Assembly (NCBI GenBank): GCA_963705275.1
Contig: OY970063.1
Span: forward strand, 186,001 to 250,000
DNA length: 64,000 nt
Direction of reading: 5' to 3'
From: Fen-1135 sp963705275
GTDB lineage: Bacteria > Desulfobacterota > Syntrophia > Syntrophales > UBA2185
Positions within the stretch are counted from its first letter, which is position 1. Each line of letters opens with the position of its first letter. The notes under the pieces were generated by a model that did no database searches, had not been told where the DNA came from, and saw only the letters and a list, made by a program, of their open reading frames with translations. A program made the position numbers and the translations under genes. Of this stretch, positions 26,454-35,651 are shown piece by piece.

Positions 26454-27047
26454 ATGCCCTTAATTCCGATGGTGATCGAACAAGATGGAAGAGGCGAAAG
26501 AGCCTTTGATATTTATTCAAGGCTCTTGAGGGATAGAATAATTTTTTTGGGTACGACGATTGATGATGATGTGGCAAATCTGATTATTGCCCAGATGCTG
26601 TATCTCGAATCTGACGATCCCGACAAGGAAATATTCTTTTATTTGAATTCGCCCGGAGGCAATGTAAGTTCGGGAATGGCGATATATGATACCATGAGGT
26701 ATATCAGGCCTTCCGTCTGCACAGTCTGCATGGGTCAAGCAGCCAGCATGGGGGCATTGCTGCTCGCAGCCGGTGAGAAGGGCAGAAGAACGGCTCTGCC
26801 GCATTCAAGAATATTGATTCATCAACCACTCGGAGGATTTTATGGTCAGGCAACCGACATAGATATACAGGCACGCGAGATCCTGCGCATGAAGGAAGAA
26901 TTAAATGTGATTCTTGCAGATCTAACCAGCCAACCTCTTTCAAAGATACAGATGGATACCGAGAGGGACTACTATATGACATGCGAGCAGGCAAAAGAAT
27001 ATGGTATCATTGATGAGATTATCCTAAAGAGACAAGGCTCAAGCTGA
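26454..27047 (+). CDS. clpP: ATP-dependent Clp protease proteolytic subunit
   Basis: Serine protease that forms the double heptamer used by ClpX. The 197-residue protein has the catalytic triad at the same numbers as E. coli: Ser98 in GQAASMGALL, His123 in LIHQPLGG and Asp172 in ERDYYM. The hydrophobic N-terminal segment LIPMVIEQ is typical of a short processed leader. AAGGA precedes the ATG. The clpX start is 16 bases after the stop. Confidence 0.98.
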   Translation: MPLIPMVIEQDGRGERAFDIYSRLLRDRIIFLGTTIDDDVANLIIAQMLYLESDDPDKEIFFYLNSPGGNVSSGMAIYDTMRYIRPSVCTVCMGQAASMGALLLAAGEKGRRTALPHSRILIHQPLGGFYGQATDIDIQAREILRMKEELNVILADLTSQPLSKIQMDTERDYYMTCEQAKEYGIIDEIILKRQGSS

Positions 27048-27063
27048 GAACGAGGTATTCTAG

Positions 27064-28326
27064 ATGGTGAGAAAAAGCAAGGATAGTGCGGGTGGTCAGG
27101 GTATCTTATTCTGCTCTTTTTGCGGAAAGAATCAGAATGAAGTAAGAAAGCTGGTCGCCGGTCCGGCTGCATATATATGCGACGAATGCATTGAACTTTG
27201 TCGGTGCATAGTTGAAGAGGAATGTGAGCCGACAATCAGTGAAGAATTTCAGAAAGGGATACCTGAGCCCCGGAATATAAAAAAATTTCTTGATCAGTAT
27301 GTGATAGGACAGGAAAGGCCAAAAAGGGTTCTCTCTGTTGCTGTTTATAATCACTACCGGAGGCTGTTTTCTAGTGTAGATCTGGATGGCGTGGAAATAC
27401 AAAAAAGCAATATTCTGTTGATCGGTCCTACAGGATCGGGGAAGACGCTTCTTGCAAAGACCCTGGCCAAGCTTCTCAATGTCCCTTTTACCATAGCCGA
27501 TGCGACAACTCTGACAGAAGCGGGATACGTAGGAGAGGATGTGGAAAACATCATCCTCAGCCTTCTTCAGAATGCTGATTACGATGTTGAGAGAGCCTCC
27601 AAGGGCATTGTCTATATCGATGAAATTGACAAGATCGCAAAGAAGTCGGGTAATCCTTCTATTACAAGAGATGTTTCGGGCGAAGGCGTTCAGCAGGCCT
27701 TGCTGAAGATAATAGAAGGGACGCTGGCGAACGTTCCCCCGAAAGGAGGCAGAAAGCATCCTCAACAGGAATTTATCCAAGTGGATACAACGAACATATT
27801 GTTCATCTGCGGTGGAGCCTTTAATGATCTTGAAGACATTATTTCAAAGAGGCTCAGTGCGTCAAGTATGGGTTTTGGTGCCGACGTTAGGAGCAAGCGG
27901 CACAAGAAGGTCGGAAATCTCTTATCAGAGGTTCAGCCGGAAGACCTTCTCAAGTTTGGCATGATACCTGAATTCATCGGACGTCTGCCGGTAGTCGCCA
28001 CGCTTAACGAATTGGATCAGGAGGAATTAGTAAGGATTTTAATCGACCCGAAAGATGCAATTACAAAACAATACAAAGTATTATTTGATCTTGAAAATGT
28101 TAAATTGAAATTTACCGACGGTGCCCTCCGAGCAATAGCTAAACTATCTGTTGAAAGGAAGTCAGGTGCGCGGGGATTAAGGTCGATTCTGGAAAATACA
28201 ATGCTAGATATCATGTACGACCTGCCTTCCAGAAATGATGTGAGGGAGTGTGTCATTACGGAAGACGTTGTTATGAACAAAGAAAAACCAATGTTGATTT
28301 TTGAAACCAAATCTGAAACTGCATAA
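27064..28326 (+). CDS. clpX: ATP-dependent Clp protease ATPase subunit ClpX
   Basis: AAA+ unfoldase that feeds ClpP. The 420-residue protein has an N-terminal zinc-binding domain with Cys17, Cys20, Cys39 and Cys42, Walker A GPTGSGKT at about residue 121, Walker B GIVYIDEIDKIAKK and the PEFIGRLPV sensor region; a GFGADV pore segment replaces part of the usual loop context. GAGGT precedes the ATG. It lies between clpP and lon, which begins 14 bases after its stop. Confidence 0.98.
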   Translation: MVRKSKDSAGGQGILFCSFCGKNQNEVRKLVAGPAAYICDECIELCRCIVEEECEPTISEEFQKGIPEPRNIKKFLDQYVIGQERPKRVLSVAVYNHYRRLFSSVDLDGVEIQKSNILLIGPTGSGKTLLAKTLAKLLNVPFTIADATTLTEAGYVGEDVENIILSLLQNADYDVERASKGIVYIDEIDKIAKKSGNPSITRDVSGEGVQQALLKIIEGTLANVPPKGGRKHPQQEFIQVDTTNILFICGGAFNDLEDIISKRLSASSMGFGADVRSKRHKKVGNLLSEVQPEDLLKFGMIPEFIGRLPVVATLNELDQEELVRILIDPKDAITKQYKVLFDLENVKLKFTDGALRAIAKLSVERKSGARGLRSILENTMLDIMYDLPSRNDVRECVITEDVVMNKEKPMLIFETKSETA

Positions 28327-28340
28327 GAAGAGACTGATAT

Positions 28341-30821
28341 ATGGGAAACAGAGACATGTTTGATTTTTTGAAAAATAGGGAAAACGATAGTTCGACATTG
28401 ACAGTGCCCCTATTGCCATTGAGAGACGTCGTCGTATTTCCGCACATGATTGTACCGCTTTTCGTGGGCAGGGAACGATCGATAGCTGCACTTGAGTCCG
28501 CAATGAAAAGTGAAAAGGGTATATTCATGGTAGCGCAGAAGAATGCCCAGAAGGATGAACCAGCGGAGGGTGACATCTATAAAGTGGGCGCCATAGGGGT
28601 CATTATTCAACTCTTGAGGCTGCCTGACGGGACGGTGAAGGTGCTGGTTGAAGGGAAGAAGAGGGGCATGATTAAAGAGTATCTGGCAAACGAAGATTTT
28701 TTCCTGGCAAATATTGAAGAGATCGAAGATCTTGATGACAAGAATCAGGTAAAGGCTGAAGCTCTAACACGGAATATCCGGGAATCTTTCGAAAACTATG
28801 CAAAACTTGGCAAGAAAGTTCACATGGAGATGGTTAATACTATCGCTTCCATAGACAGCCCTTCGAAATTGGCGGACGTCGTAGCGTCTCATATAAGTCT
28901 CAAGCTTGAGGAAAAGCAAAAATTATTGGAGATATTCAACGTCAACGAAAGACTCGAAGCCGTTTACGAGTTGATGCTCGGAGAGATTGAGATAATGGAG
29001 GTCGAAGAAAAGATAAAGCGGCGAGTCAAGAAACAGATGGAAAAGACTCAGAAAGATTACTATCTCAATGAACAAATGAGAGCCATCCAAAAGGAGATGG
29101 GAGAGAAGGATGACTTCAGGAATGAAATAGCCGAACTCGAAAAAAGGCTGAAACAAAAAAAATTATCAGAAGAGGCACATAAGAAGGTCAGGCATGAGAT
29201 TAAGAAACTGCAGATGATGGCGCCCATGTCTGCGGAAGCTACTGTGGTGAGGAATTACATTGACTGGCTCCTGGATATGCCTTGGGCGGAGAAGACGGAA
29301 AACAAGCACACACTGAAAGAATCTGAAGTAATTCTCGAGGAAGATCACTACGGTTTAAAACAGGTGAAAGAAAGGATACTCGAATACTTGGCCGTTCAGT
29401 CTCTTGTGAAGAAAAATAAAGGCCCTATCCTTTGTTTTGTTGGCCCCCCGGGGGTCGGAAAGACATCAGTGGCAAAATCCGTAGCTCGCGCGACAAATAG
29501 GAAGTTTGTGAGACTTTCTCTGGGCGGCGTTAGAGATGAAGCGGAGATCAGAGGCCATAGGAGAACCTATATAGGGGCCCTGCCCGGCAAAATAATACAA
29601 CTGATGAAAAAGGCGGGATCGAACAACCCCGTATTCTGTCTCGATGAAGTGGATAAACTGAGCTCTGATTTCAGAGGTGATCCATCGGCGGCGCTACTCG
29701 AGGTACTGGATCCCGAGCAGAATAATGCTTTCAATGACAACTATCTTGAAGTGGACTATGATCTCTCTGATGTGATGTTCATTACAACAGCCAATATTCT
29801 GCAAACAATACCTCCGGCCCTGCAGGACAGGATGGAAGTGATTCGCCTCGCCGGGTATACTGAACCGGAGAAATTGAATATCGCCAATAAATTTCTCGTT
29901 GCTAAGCAGATGGAGGCTAATGGTCTTACTAAGGATAGCATATCATTCTCTGACGGGGCTTTGTTGACCATTATCAGACAATATACGAGGGAGGCGGGCG
30001 TCCGCAACCTGGAAAGGGAAATTGCATCAGTTTGCAGAAAGGTTGCCAAGGAAATAGCGACAAATGGCGCAGGTCGTAAAGTCCATATCACTTCAAAATC
30101 GATGCCCAAATATCTAGGTGTGCCGAAGTTCAGGCATGGAGAGACCGAAGGCAAAGACGAAATCGGCTTGTGTATAGGCCTGGCTTGGACTGAGGTGGGC
30201 GGTGAGCTCCTCACCATAGAGTCTTCCCTGATGAAAGGAACTGGCAAGATGGTGATGACCGGTAAGCTCGGCGACGTAATGCAGGAATCCGTTCAAGCGG
30301 CACTGACATATGTCCGCGCCAGGGCGGACAAATTCGGTCTTGATGAGAATTTCTATAAAGAGACAGATGTGCATGTCCATGTGCCGGAGGGTGCCATACC
30401 CAAGGACGGGCCATCTGCAGGAATAGCTGTAGTCACTTCTATCGCCTCAGCTTTTATGAAGAGGAAAGTTCGCGGAGATGTGGCCATGACCGGGGAAATT
30501 ACCCTTAGGGGCAGGGTATTGCCTATAGGAGGATTGAAGGAAAAGCTGCTTGCGGCGCATCGAGGAAATTTGAAGACGGTGATTATTCCCAAGGATAACG
30601 AAAAGGATCTTGCAGATGTGCCTGCCAATGTCTTGAAGGCCCTGGAAATCATATTTGTGGAACACATGGACGAAGTCATGCGAGTCGCCCTTGTTACAGG
30701 CGATGAATTGGCGAGGCATAAGAATCATGATGAAGGGACGCCGATAAGCCTGCCGTCTATTCAGATTACAGAGACGATTCATCCTCTTGAAAGAGGTAAC
30801 GCAAACGAAAAGCTTAACTAA
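28341..30821 (+). CDS. lon: Lon protease
   Basis: ATP-dependent cytoplasmic serine-lysine protease. The 826-residue protein has the N-terminal Lon domain (PLLPLRDVVVFPHMIVPLFVG), a coiled-coil linker, Walker A GPPGVGKT at about 368-375, Walker B VFCLDEVDKL, and the proteolytic dyad Ser692 in KDGPSAGIA and Lys733 in GGLKEKLLAA. It is the last gene of the tig-clpP-clpX-lon block. Two tRNA genes follow after 45 bases. Confidence 0.98.
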   Translation: MGNRDMFDFLKNRENDSSTLTVPLLPLRDVVVFPHMIVPLFVGRERSIAALESAMKSEKGIFMVAQKNAQKDEPAEGDIYKVGAIGVIIQLLRLPDGTVKVLVEGKKRGMIKEYLANEDFFLANIEEIEDLDDKNQVKAEALTRNIRESFENYAKLGKKVHMEMVNTIASIDSPSKLADVVASHISLKLEEKQKLLEIFNVNERLEAVYELMLGEIEIMEVEEKIKRRVKKQMEKTQKDYYLNEQMRAIQKEMGEKDDFRNEIAELEKRLKQKKLSEEAHKKVRHEIKKLQMMAPMSAEATVVRNYIDWLLDMPWAEKTENKHTLKESEVILEEDHYGLKQVKERILEYLAVQSLVKKNKGPILCFVGPPGVGKTSVAKSVARATNRKFVRLSLGGVRDEAEIRGHRRTYIGALPGKIIQLMKKAGSNNPVFCLDEVDKLSSDFRGDPSAALLEVLDPEQNNAFNDNYLEVDYDLSDVMFITTANILQTIPPALQDRMEVIRLAGYTEPEKLNIANKFLVAKQMEANGLTKDSISFSDGALLTIIRQYTREAGVRNLEREIASVCRKVAKEIATNGAGRKVHITSKSMPKYLGVPKFRHGETEGKDEIGLCIGLAWTEVGGELLTIESSLMKGTGKMVMTGKLGDVMQESVQAALTYVRARADKFGLDENFYKETDVHVHVPEGAIPKDGPSAGIAVVTSIASAFMKRKVRGDVAMTGEITLRGRVLPIGGLKEKLLAAHRGNLKTVIIPKDNEKDLADVPANVLKALEIIFVEHMDEVMRVALVTGDELARHKNHDEGTPISLPSIQITETIHPLERGNANEKLN

Positions 30822-30829
30822 TTAATTAT

Positions 30830-30857
30830 TGACAGCAGGAAATACAGTTGCTAGGTG
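30830..30857 (+). promoter_or_regulatory. Candidate promoter for tRNA-Val
   Basis: A perfect TTGACA (30830-30835) stands 16 bases before TAGGTG (30852-30857), which is a poor -10 box. The tRNA begins nine bases later. It lies immediately downstream of lon, so read-through from lon is an alternative. Confidence 0.35.
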
Positions 30858-30866
30858 AAATGTTGA

Positions 30867-30942
30867 AGGCGGATAGCTCAGCCGGGAGAGCGCCACGCTT
30901 ACACCGTGGAAGTCGCAGGTTCGAGTCCTGTTCCGCCTACCA
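30867..30942 (+). tRNA. tRNA-Val (anticodon TAC)
   Basis: A 76-base cloverleaf with encoded CCA. AGGCGGA pairs with TCCGCCT in the acceptor arm; the anticodon stem CCACG/CGTGG encloses CTTACAC, giving TAC; the T arm has GGTTCGAGTCC. It lies 45 bases after lon and 91 bases before tRNA-Asp. Confidence 0.97.
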
Positions 30943-31033
30943 AAAAAAAATAGGTGAAGACCTATACATTGACTATTGCATAATAAGAAATAGATCAACG
31001 AAATTTTAAGAGTTAAAATAATTATGTCATTTT

Positions 31034-31110
<77 letters not shown>

Positions 31111-31120
31111 AAAATAAAGA

Positions 31121-31150
31121 GGGGTTGACCTTTAGGTTAACTCCTTTTTT
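31121..31150 (+). terminator. Rho-independent terminator after tRNA-Asp
   Basis: GGGGTTGACC (31121-31130) pairs with GGTTAACTCC (31134-31143), with two G-T wobbles, around the loop TTTA-like turn, and is followed by a run of T. It closes the lon/tRNA transcript just ahead of the radical SAM gene. Confidence 0.75.
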
Positions 31151-31188
31151 GTTTCTGCTTGCAAACGGACTTATTCAAAGAGGAGAAT

Positions 31189-32061
31189 GTGAAATACGAA
31201 GGAGACATAATTAGGCCACCCAGTGAGGCCAGCAGCTTGTTGTTGCAAGTAACGGTGGGATGTTCCCACAACAAGTGCAGCTTTTGTCCTGCATACAAGG
31301 AAAAGAAATTCAGGATAAAATCGTACGATGAAATTCTGGAAGACATTCTTGAAGCCGGGCGTTGGCGCTCTATTGACAGGGTGTTTCTTTGCGATGGCGA
31401 TGCTCTTATTATACCGCAGGAAAGGCTCATCCGGATATTGGGTTTGATTCGCACACATATAAAGGGTGTGAAAAGGGTGGGTACATATGCCAATGCCAAG
31501 AGCATTTCGAGAAAGACGATTGACGAATTAGTGGCGTTAAGAGAGCTCGGTCTTGGAATAGTCTATCTTGGCGTCGAATCGGGCAACGATGAATTGCTAA
31601 AGAAGATAAAGAAAGGCGTTACAGCCGCCCAGATGATCCAGGCCGGCCGCCGAATTAAAGAGGCTGGTATCGCGCTATCTGTTACTGTTATCCTCGGTCT
31701 GGGAGGCATCGAGCAGGGTGTAGAGCATGCAACCGACACAGCAGGAGTTCTTACAACTATTGACCCCGATTATGCAAGTGCCCTAACCCTTATGCTCATG
31801 CCCGGAACGCCATTGCATTCGGAATACTTATCAGGGCGGTTCGCGCTGCCTGATAGGTTTGATCTGCTTAGAGAACTGGCGATTATTATCGAAAAGTCAG
31901 ATTTCAGTAGCTGTTATTTTACGTCTAATCATGCATCAAATTATCTTCCCATAAGGGCACGGCTGCCCCAAGAAAGAGAAATGTCCGTAGCGACGATATA
32001 CGACACAATCAAGAAAAATGATGTAAAATCTCTCAGGGCAGAATTTATGAGAGGCTTCTGA
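31189..32061 (+). CDS. Radical SAM protein with a CX4CX2C motif
   Basis: About 290 residues. The cluster-binding Cys residues are at 25, 30 and 33 in GCSHNKCSFC, a CX4CX2C spacing instead of the usual CX3CX2C; I recall the same CSHN(K/R)C form in a family of uncharacterised radical SAM proteins. Later blocks include VYLGVESGNDELLKKIKKG, which binds SAM, and a Pro-rich TLMLMPGTPLHSEYL. The start is uncertain: TTG 31159 heads the open frame, but GTG 31189 has GAGGAG just before it and is preferred. It directly precedes corC and lnt, without a clear functional link. Substrate unknown. Confidence 0.78.
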   Translation: MKYEGDIIRPPSEASSLLLQVTVGCSHNKCSFCPAYKEKKFRIKSYDEILEDILEAGRWRSIDRVFLCDGDALIIPQERLIRILGLIRTHIKGVKRVGTYANAKSISRKTIDELVALRELGLGIVYLGVESGNDELLKKIKKGVTAAQMIQAGRRIKEAGIALSVTVILGLGGIEQGVEHATDTAGVLTTIDPDYASALTLMLMPGTPLHSEYLSGRFALPDRFDLLRELAIIIEKSDFSSCYFTSNHASNYLPIRARLPQEREMSVATIYDTIKKNDVKSLRAEFMRGF

Positions 32062-32080
32062 CAGAAAGGAACTGGCTATT

Positions 32081-32944
32081 TTGAGCAGCAAGATTCTCGC
32101 GAAAATCAAGACTTTTTTTTCAGCCGACGATCAGGCACGACTCGAGGAGGAGATTCAGTCTATAATAGACGCCGGAGAGGAGAAAGGACTCATCGACCAG
32201 CAGTCTGGTGAGATGATTCAAAGCATCCTTGAATTCCGGGACACGGTAGTCAGAGAAGTGATGATTCCGAGAACGGAAATGATAGCTATCAGAAGCGATG
32301 CGACAATTGAAGAGATTCTTGAGCTTACTATTAAGTATGGACATACGAGGATGCCTGTATATGCTGATAATGTGGATAACATCGTAGGTATCTTAAATGT
32401 TAAAGACCTTCTAAAGTTCTGGTCGAAGCCCATGATAAAGACTGATATCCTGTCCACCCTGAGAAAGCCGTATTACATTCCTGAAACAAAAAATACCCAT
32501 CATTTGCTCCATGAATTGAAAGAGAAGAAGTATCATATGGCAATTGTAATAGATGAATATGGTGGGACGTCCGGCCTCGTTACTCTTGAAGACCTCATTG
32601 AGGAAATTGTTGGCGAGATCCATGACGAACATGATGCAAAAAAAGACAGCATTGTAGAGTTGAGTGATGGTTATACGCTAATAGACGGAAGGGTAGAGAT
32701 TGAGGTTATTGAAGATTACTTGGGTGTAAAATTTCAGGAAGGAAAATTCGAGACCCTCGGAGGATTCATTCTTAATCTGCTGAAAAGAATTCCCGTGACG
32801 GGAGAGGTTATTCATGTCGATGATCTGGAAATGATAATTGAATCGGCAGAAGAACGAAGTGTAAAGAAGGTCAAGTTAAAGAAGTTAGATGGATCGGGAG
32901 GGTCAGCGATAACAATTGAGAACGTCGAGCTTAAGGGTAAATAG
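32081..32944 (+). CDS. CorC/HlyC-type CBS-domain protein
   Basis: A 287-residue cytoplasmic protein with two CBS domains (VMIPRTEMIAIRSDATIEEI and the IVIDEYGGTSGLVTLEDLIEEIVGEI region) and a C-terminal CorC_HlyC transporter-associated domain. E. coli CorC relates to magnesium/cobalt efflux or membrane function, and its gene lies next to lnt as here. The N-terminal membrane domain of the larger TlyC type is absent. The start is TTG 32081 with AGAAAGGA upstream. It overlaps the lnt start by 29 bases. Confidence 0.88.
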   Translation: MSSKILAKIKTFFSADDQARLEEEIQSIIDAGEEKGLIDQQSGEMIQSILEFRDTVVREVMIPRTEMIAIRSDATIEEILELTIKYGHTRMPVYADNVDNIVGILNVKDLLKFWSKPMIKTDILSTLRKPYYIPETKNTHHLLHELKEKKYHMAIVIDEYGGTSGLVTLEDLIEEIVGEIHDEHDAKKDSIVELSDGYTLIDGRVEIEVIEDYLGVKFQEGKFETLGGFILNLLKRIPVTGEVIHVDDLEMIIESAEERSVKKVKLKKLDGSGGSAITIENVELKGK

Positions 32945-34481
32945 AAAAACATTATTTTTGAGTATTGCTTCAGGAATTCTCCTCTTTATTTCCTTTCCTA
33001 AACACGGTGTGGGGATGATGGCCTGGGTGGCCTTTATTCCCCTTTTTTTTGCCCTTAAGGATGTCCGCGCACGGGATAGTTTGATTGTGGGCTTCGTAGC
33101 GGGCCTTACATTCAATATAGGTATCATGTATTGGATTACATTTGTCGTCGTACATTATGGGCATTTTGCATATTTCATCGGCGTTTTTCTCATGGTACTT
33201 GTGGCAGCGTATTTGAGCGTGTACGTTGCTCTTTTTGCAGGAGGTGTTGTATATCTCTCAGGCAGGGGAATCCCCCCGATTATTGCGGCACCGGTCTTGT
33301 GGACATGTCTTGAATATGGGAAATCTCATCTGTTGACAGGATTCCCCTGGGAGAACCTCGCTTATTCTCAATATCTTAATAGGCATCTGATTCAGGCTGT
33401 TGATGTTACCGGCACGTACGGAATTACATTCGTTATTATCCTGATAAATGTAATAATTTACGATGTGATAAATGAGAGATTCAGAGGGAAGCGGGTAATA
33501 GGAGAAGTCGCTTTGGGCTGTATTATCATGATTAGCATCTACTATTACGGCTACATTCGCATAAGCGAGGTAGGGAAGGCCTCGCAGGTGGCGGAAACGA
33601 TGAACGTCGCCGTCATTCAAGGGAATATAGATCAAAGTGTCAAATGGAATCCTGATTTCCAGACAGATACGATCAATGCGTATAAAAATCTATCTCTCCC
33701 GACACGACCATTACCGCCGAGCTTGATCGTGTGGCCGGAAACAGCAACGCCGTTCTTCTTCCAGGATGTGAACAAGATGCAAAGCGAGATTGTGGATGTT
33801 GCCCGTAGATCGGGAGATTGGCTTCTCTTCGGCAGTCCCAGTTATCAGAGAAATTGCGATGGTGATGCGGCTTGTGTATCCTTTTTAAACAGCGCTTTTC
33901 TATTATCGCCGCAGGGAGGCATCCATGGGCGCTACGATAAGGTACATCTTGTCCCGTATGGTGAATACGTGCCATTAAGAAAGTGGTTTCCTTTTGTCAA
34001 TAAATTTGTCGTTGGTGTGGGGGATTTTCGTTCAGGAGATGGCTATTATCCGCTGACCATGAACGGCCGTAAACTTGGAATTCTGATCTGCTACGAAGGA
34101 ATATTTCCCGAGGCGAGCAGGACATATAAGAAAATGGGCGCTGATCTGCTTGTGAATATAACAAATGACGCATGGTTTGGAAGTACATCGGCGCCATATC
34201 AACATCTTTCCATGACCATATTCAGGGCTGTGGAAAATCGCCTATATGTAGTGAGAAGCGCAAATACAGGAATCAGTGCCATAATCGATCCTACGGGGAG
34301 GATCGTCGCGCATACGGAGTTATTTGAAAGAACGGCCTTGAGAAATACGATAAAATTTATTAATAACGAGACAGTCTACGCCACATATGGGGATATTTTT
34401 GCTCTGCTCTGCATGATAGCCCTAGTCTGTTGCGTTTTAATCAGCTTAAGGAGGAAAAATGTTAACACTCACAGGAATTAA
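32916..34481 (+). CDS. lnt: Apolipoprotein N-acyltransferase
   Basis: Inner-membrane enzyme that adds the third acyl chain to lipoproteins. The 521-residue protein has several N-terminal membrane helices, then a nitrilase-like periplasmic domain with the catalytic Glu in WPETATPFF, Lys in DKVHLVPYGEYVPLR and Cys in ILICYEGIFPE. The start is TTG 32916, inside the end of corC, without an obvious ribosome site; translation may be coupled. Its last codons overlap the prfB start by 23 bases. The PpiC protein at 11.8 kb is one of its likely substrates. Confidence 0.93.
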   Translation: MRTSSLRVNRKTLFLSIASGILLFISFPKHGVGMMAWVAFIPLFFALKDVRARDSLIVGFVAGLTFNIGIMYWITFVVVHYGHFAYFIGVFLMVLVAAYLSVYVALFAGGVVYLSGRGIPPIIAAPVLWTCLEYGKSHLLTGFPWENLAYSQYLNRHLIQAVDVTGTYGITFVIILINVIIYDVINERFRGKRVIGEVALGCIIMISIYYYGYIRISEVGKASQVAETMNVAVIQGNIDQSVKWNPDFQTDTINAYKNLSLPTRPLPPSLIVWPETATPFFFQDVNKMQSEIVDVARRSGDWLLFGSPSYQRNCDGDAACVSFLNSAFLLSPQGGIHGRYDKVHLVPYGEYVPLRKWFPFVNKFVVGVGDFRSGDGYYPLTMNGRKLGILICYEGIFPEASRTYKKMGADLLVNITNDAWFGSTSAPYQHLSMTIFRAVENRLYVVRSANTGISAIIDPTGRIVAHTELFERTALRNTIKFINNETVYATYGDIFALLCMIALVCCVLISLRRKNVNTHRN

Positions 34482-35554
34482 TGAAAGCATAATGGATTTG
34501 AGAAAGAGAATAGATCATCTCGGAGAGTGTCTTTGACATCACAGAAAAAGAAAAATACATCAAGGAACTGGAAAAAGCATCTCTGAGCGAAAACTTCTGG
34601 AACGATCAGGATAAAGCGCGTGGTACTCTGAAGGACAAAAATAAGTTTGAGATCATCGTCGACAAATGGAAAGAGTTAAAGAACGACATTGACGACATAG
34701 AAATCCTTTTGGATCTGGCACGGGAAGAAAGCGATGAGCAAACTATAGAAGAGATTGAAAAGGATTTAGAAAGACTCAAATCATCCGTACGAGACGCTGA
34801 ACTGAAACTTATGTTGGGGTCTCCGCAAGATGCGATGAATTGTATCATGACAATACATGCGGGTGCAGGAGGAACCGAAGCTCAGGACTGGGCGGAGATG
34901 CTTCTGCGCATGTATCTGCGATGGGCGGAACGCAAAGGTTTTTCCACCACCATTATCGATTATCAGCCCGGTGATGAAGCCGGTCTGAAGAGCGTTTCCA
35001 TGACTGTTGAAGGAGACCATGTATATGGTTATGCCAAGGCGGAAATTGGCATACACAGGCTTGTACGAATATCCCCTTTCGACTCGGGAGCGCGCAGGCA
35101 TACATCGTTTGCCTCCGTTTTCGTCTATCCTGAAGTTGATGATGAAATAGTCGTGGAAATTGATGAAAATGAACTTCGCATAGACACATATAGGGCCACT
35201 GGTGCAGGAGGGCAGCATGTCAACAAGACAGACTCGGCTGTCAGAATCACTCATCTGCCGACAGGGATAGTAGTGCAATGCCAGAATGAACGCTCTCAGC
35301 ATAAGAACAAAGCTATGGCAATGAAATTCTTGAAGTCGCGTCTTTACGAAATGCAGCTTCAGGAACAAAAGAAGAAGATAGATGAGCTAAATAAAGCAAA
35401 AAAAGACATAGCCTGGGGCAGCCAGATAAGGTCCTACATTCTTCACCCTTACAAATTAGTCAAGGATCATCGGACAAATCACGAGGTTGGTAATGTAAAT
35501 AGGGTATTGGACGGTGACATTGATGACTTCATCGAAGCGTATCTGTTGAATTAG
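34459..35554 (+). CDS. prfB: Peptide chain release factor 2 with programmed +1 frameshift
   Basis: RF2 releases polypeptides at UGA and UAA. The first reading frame starts at ATG 34459 (AAGGAGG at 34448-34454), runs 25 codons and meets TGA at codon 26 (34534-34536). Shifting +1 after CTT continues as the full RF2, 364 residues in all. The recoding site is GGAGAG, TGT, CTT, TGA, C: an internal Shine-Dalgarno-like sequence three bases before the slippery CTT TGA C, as in E. coli. With this shift the specificity motif SPF falls at residues 205-207 and GGQ at 250-252. Both match E. coli numbering. Low RF2 lets ribosomes shift, giving autoregulation. Confidence 0.96.
34522..34537 (+). promoter_or_regulatory. 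RF2 programmed +1 frameshift site
   Basis: GGAGAG, a three-base spacer, CTT and TGA C. The in-frame stop is codon 26, the same codon as in E. coli prfB. The signal is the known autoregulatory recoding element for RF2, not an error. Confidence 0.93.
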
Positions 35555-35651
35555 AAGTTTGATGGATCGGCGGAATATGTTATAGGAGCTCAAGTAATAC
35601 GGTTCCATATAAAGTTGATTATCGCACATGGAAAGAAAGGAGTTCATTCTG

